This document shows, in pieces, positions 31,213 through 31,216 of a DNA stretch of 31,216 nucleotides (its first letter is position 1; every line of letters starts with the position of its first letter). The translations under genes and the position numbers were made by a program. The DNA is taken from assembly GCA_900772845.1 (NCBI GenBank), contig CAAGSD010000055.1, positions 1 to 31,216 on the forward strand, in the 5' to 3' direction. A model generated the notes under the pieces. The model was not told the origin of the DNA, did no database searches, and saw only the letters and a program-made list of their open reading frames with translations. The stretch comes from Lachnospiraceae bacterium (lineage in GTDB: Bacteria > Bacillota > Clostridia > Lachnospirales > Lachnospiraceae).

Positions 31213-31216
31213 GCAA

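Noticed and set aside
2..31216. Mobile elements, phage genes, CRISPR arrays, tRNA and rRNA
   Set aside because: No transposase, integrase, phage protein, spaced identical repeats or cloverleaf other than the tmRNA acceptor domain could be recognised.

Overview
The window looks like a chromosomal segment of a Gram-positive anaerobe of the class Clostridia, most likely family Lachnospiraceae. The reasons are strong purine-rich Shine-Dalgarno sites before nearly every gene, consensus TTGACA/TATAAT-type promoters, lipoprotein signal peptides on the solute-binding proteins, a secG-rnr-smpB-ssrA block of the Firmicutes type, an ECF transporter S component, an aldo/keto reductase with a ferredoxin tail, and a tmRNA tag ANDNLAYAA. 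I cannot name the genus. No phage, transposase, CRISPR array, rRNA or tRNA gene is visible.

Layout. (1) Bases 2-7125, plus strand: a tight operon of two MalF/MalG-type ABC permeases (the first cut by the window edge), a MacA/HlyD-like adaptor, a small membrane protein carrying a MacB-type extracellular core, and an 834-residue lipoprotein that joins a repeat-rich N-terminal half to a sugar-type solute-binding domain. This mix of importer and exporter parts is the most unusual gene set here. (2) 7163-9619: a shared terminator, a small SprT/YgjP-like metallopeptidase on the minus strand, then thiamine pyrophosphokinase behind a structured leader, then a DUF4430 lipoprotein coupled to an ECF S component. 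(3) 9681-13101: an OmpR-type response regulator and a large multi-membrane-segment histidine kinase. (4) 13098-15341: leuC and leuD (isopropylmalate isomerase), with a leader hairpin before leuC and a structured repeat between the genes. (5) 15432-16601, minus: a cation diffusion facilitator, divergent from (6) gpmI, a ferredoxin-linked aldo/keto reductase and eno (16884-20992), which place two consecutive glycolytic steps around an uncharacterised oxidoreductase. (7) 21317-27315: an oppBCDF-oppA oligopeptide importer with separate consensus promoters before oppB and oppA. (8) 27351-31122: secG, rnr, smpB and ssrA, the trans-translation and mRNA-decay module, with its own promoters and elaborate noncoding structure between the genes. 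A minus-strand terminator at the right edge shows that a gene beyond the window points inward.

The genes are mostly ordinary. The intergenic DNA is the more interesting layer. A 14-bp perfect hairpin contains the eno ribosome binding site and runs by its T tract into the start codon. A 67-bp inverted-repeat element forms the smpB 5' UTR and has a diverged relative, with compensatory stem changes, before leuD. Stacked hairpins precede rnr. Inverted repeats overlap the promoters of oppA and smpB. All structural claims come from reading by eye; no folding or database search was run.
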